From: Oscillospiraceae bacterium | Lineage (GTDB): Bacteria; Bacillota; Clostridia; Oscillospirales; Acutalibacteraceae | NCBI GenBank assembly: GCA_902796535.1 | Contig: CADBPL010000064.1 | Location: 1 to 7,058 of the forward strand | Length of the DNA stretch: 7,058 bases | Direction: 5' to 3' | Position numbers and translations under genes: made by a program | Shown: piece by piece, positions 6,277-7,058 of the stretch | Layout: every line of letters starts with the position of its first letter | Position numbering within the stretch: position 1 is the first letter of the stretch | Notes under the pieces: generated by a model | Databases searched by the model: none | Told to the model about the DNA's origin: nothing | What the model saw: the letters and a program-made list of their open reading frames with translations, nothing else

Positions 6277-6713
6277 TCCGCATCGCCCCTTTCTTCATAA
6301 ACGATCGCCCGGTTCGGGCAGCCCGTCACGCACGCCGGCGCGCCGCAGCTGTTTTCCAGGCACAATTCGCATTTTTGCATCGTGCCGTTTTCACCCGGCG
6401 CGAGCGCCCCATAGGGGCAGACCAGCACACAGGTCAGGCAGCCGACGCATTTGGCGCGGTCGATCTTGACCACGCCGTCCGATTTTGTGATGGCTCCGGC
6501 GATGCAGCTTTTGACGCAGAGCGGATCGGTGCAGTGGCGGCAGGATACGGCAAAGCAGATCTTTTCGCCCTCCTCCACGTGAATCCGCGGGAAAATGGCT
6601 TTATCCTTCAGGGCAAACGCCATATCCTTTTTGCCGGAATTGGCAAAGGCGCAGTTGTATTCACACAAATGGCACCCGAGGCACCATTCCTCATTCACAT
6701 AAACTCGTTTCAT
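6273..6713 (-). CDS. Four-cluster [4Fe-4S] ferredoxin-like electron carrier (HycB/CooF-type)
   Basis: This 146-residue protein carries four cysteine groups typical of polyferredoxin subunits: Cys11, 14, 17, 21; Cys58, 61, 66, 70; Cys89, 92, 95, 99; and Cys115, 118, 128, 132. The spacing matches the HycB/DmsB-like family, in which groups 1 with 4 and 2 with 3 cross-ligate four [4Fe-4S] clusters. Cys53 and Cys123 are extra. No signal peptide is present, so it should be cytoplasmic. In this operon it probably carries electrons between the FAD oxidoreductase and the FMN/Fe-S synthase subunit, in place of the Fe-S segment of bacterial GltD. The start ATG 6713 follows the synthase stop by 3 nt, with GGGGGA about 7 nt upstream (6721-6726). 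Its stop overlaps the oxidoreductase start by 4 nt. Confidence 0.92.
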   Translation of the reverse strand: MKRVYVNEEWCLGCHLCEYNCAFANSGKKDMAFALKDKAIFPRIHVEEGEKICFAVSCRHCTDPLCVKSCIAGAITKSDGVVKIDRAKCVGCLTCVLVCPYGALAPGENGTMQKCELCLENSCGAPACVTGCPNRAIVYEERGDAE

Positions 6714-6716
6714 ATT

Positions 6717-7058
6717 TTATTCCCCCGCGTGAGAGATCCCGAGGAGCTCCAGTTCTTTTTCGTTGAGTCCCACCCCGCGCAGCATCAGGCGGTTGCCGCG
6801 CAGCGCTTCAATGGAATTGACGCCCATGCCGCCCATGATCTCCATGATCTCGTGCCGCCAGGCGTTCATCAGATTCACCAGCCGTTCGGCGCCGACCTCG
6901 GGGTTGAGCCGCCTGACCAGATCGGGGCGCTGGGTCGCAATGCCCCAGTTGCACCTGCCGCTCTGGCAGGTGCGGCACAGATGGCAGCCCAACGCCAGCA
7001 GCGCCGCCGTGGCAATATAGCAGGCGTCCGCGCCCAGAGCAACGGCCTTGACCACGTC
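6717..7058 (-). CDS. gltB: Glutamate synthase FMN-binding catalytic subunit, C-terminal part (partial)
   Basis: The last 113 codons of a gene that enters from the right edge. The fragment begins in the conserved strand DVVKAVALGADACY, where GADAC is part of the FMN-binding barrel of glutamate synthase. GCHLCRTCQSGRC then supplies Cys25, Cys31 and Cys36 with the C-x5-C-x4-C spacing of the [3Fe-4S] cluster of GltB; Cys28 is additional. GIATQRP follows, as in the large family. The final part (about 60-113) is a helical region that in split enzymes ends the protein, since the GXGXG domain is encoded separately at 4328-5044. The subunit makes glutamate from 2-oxoglutarate and ammonia channelled from glutamine. 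Its glutaminase partner is not in this window. The stop codon lies 3 nt before the ferredoxin start. Confidence 0.93.
   Translation of the reverse strand, partial: DVVKAVALGADACYIATAALLALGCHLCRTCQSGRCNWGIATQRPDLVRRLNPEVGAERLVNLMNAWRHEIMEIMGGMGVNSIEALRGNRLMLRGVGLNEKELELLGISHAGE
6951..6973. repeat. Perfect 9-bp inverted repeat inside the synthase Fe-S motif
   Basis: GCACCTGCC (6951-6959) and GGCAGGTGC (6965-6973) are exact reverse complements around a 5-nt centre. The sequence lies in the codons for RTCQSGRC of the [3Fe-4S] motif. It could form a GC-rich hairpin in the message, but no T-run follows it, so it is not an intrinsic terminator. Confidence 0.6.

Overview
The window looks like chromosomal DNA of a high-G+C member of the Clostridia (Firmicutes), probably a gut or anaerobic Oscillospiraceae/Ruminococcaceae-type organism. 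The reasons are the strong AGGAGG-like ribosome binding sites, sigma-A-like promoters with 17-bp spacers, an ANTAR regulator beside glutamine synthetase, and a glutamate synthase split into separate domain proteins. This placement is inferred from gene content, not from a search. Every supported gene is on the minus strand, so transcription runs from high to low coordinates.

Region 1 (7058 down to 2476) is the distal part of a nitrogen-assimilation operon. In transcription order it holds: the C-terminal part of the glutamate synthase FMN/Fe-S catalytic subunit (cut by the window edge); a four-cluster ferredoxin-like electron carrier; an FAD/NAD(P) oxidoreductase; a stand-alone GXGXG domain protein (the C-terminal domain of GltB); a type I glutamine synthetase; and an ANTAR-type RNA-binding regulator with a degenerate receiver. 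Junctions are tight (3-nt gap, ATGA overlap, TAATG overlap, then gaps of 24 and 34 nt), so these genes are very likely cotranscribed. Together they form a GS-GOGAT module: the synthetase fixes ammonium into glutamine, and the split synthase moves the amide nitrogen to 2-oxoglutarate using electrons brought by the oxidoreductase and Fe-S subunits. The glutaminase (class-II amidotransferase) subunit and the operon leader are expected beyond position 7058. The synthetase carries two apparent active-site substitutions, which are the most interesting point in the window.

Region 2 (2479 down to 1290) is a secreted or membrane-tethered family I.5-like lipase. Its own promoter overlaps the stop codon of the ANTAR gene, and a strong intrinsic terminator lies just after its stop codon.

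Region 3 (1256 down to 1) starts at a near-consensus extended -10 promoter. It encodes a small polytopic membrane protein, a HAD-family phosphatase, and the first 22 codons of a protein that resembles the N-terminus of family 43-type glycoside hydrolases. Successive genes overlap by 7-8 nt, suggesting a translationally coupled operon.

No tRNA, rRNA, CRISPR array, insertion sequence or attachment site was seen. No gene-free stretch exceeds 300 bases; the longest gap (1196-1339) holds a terminator and a promoter.
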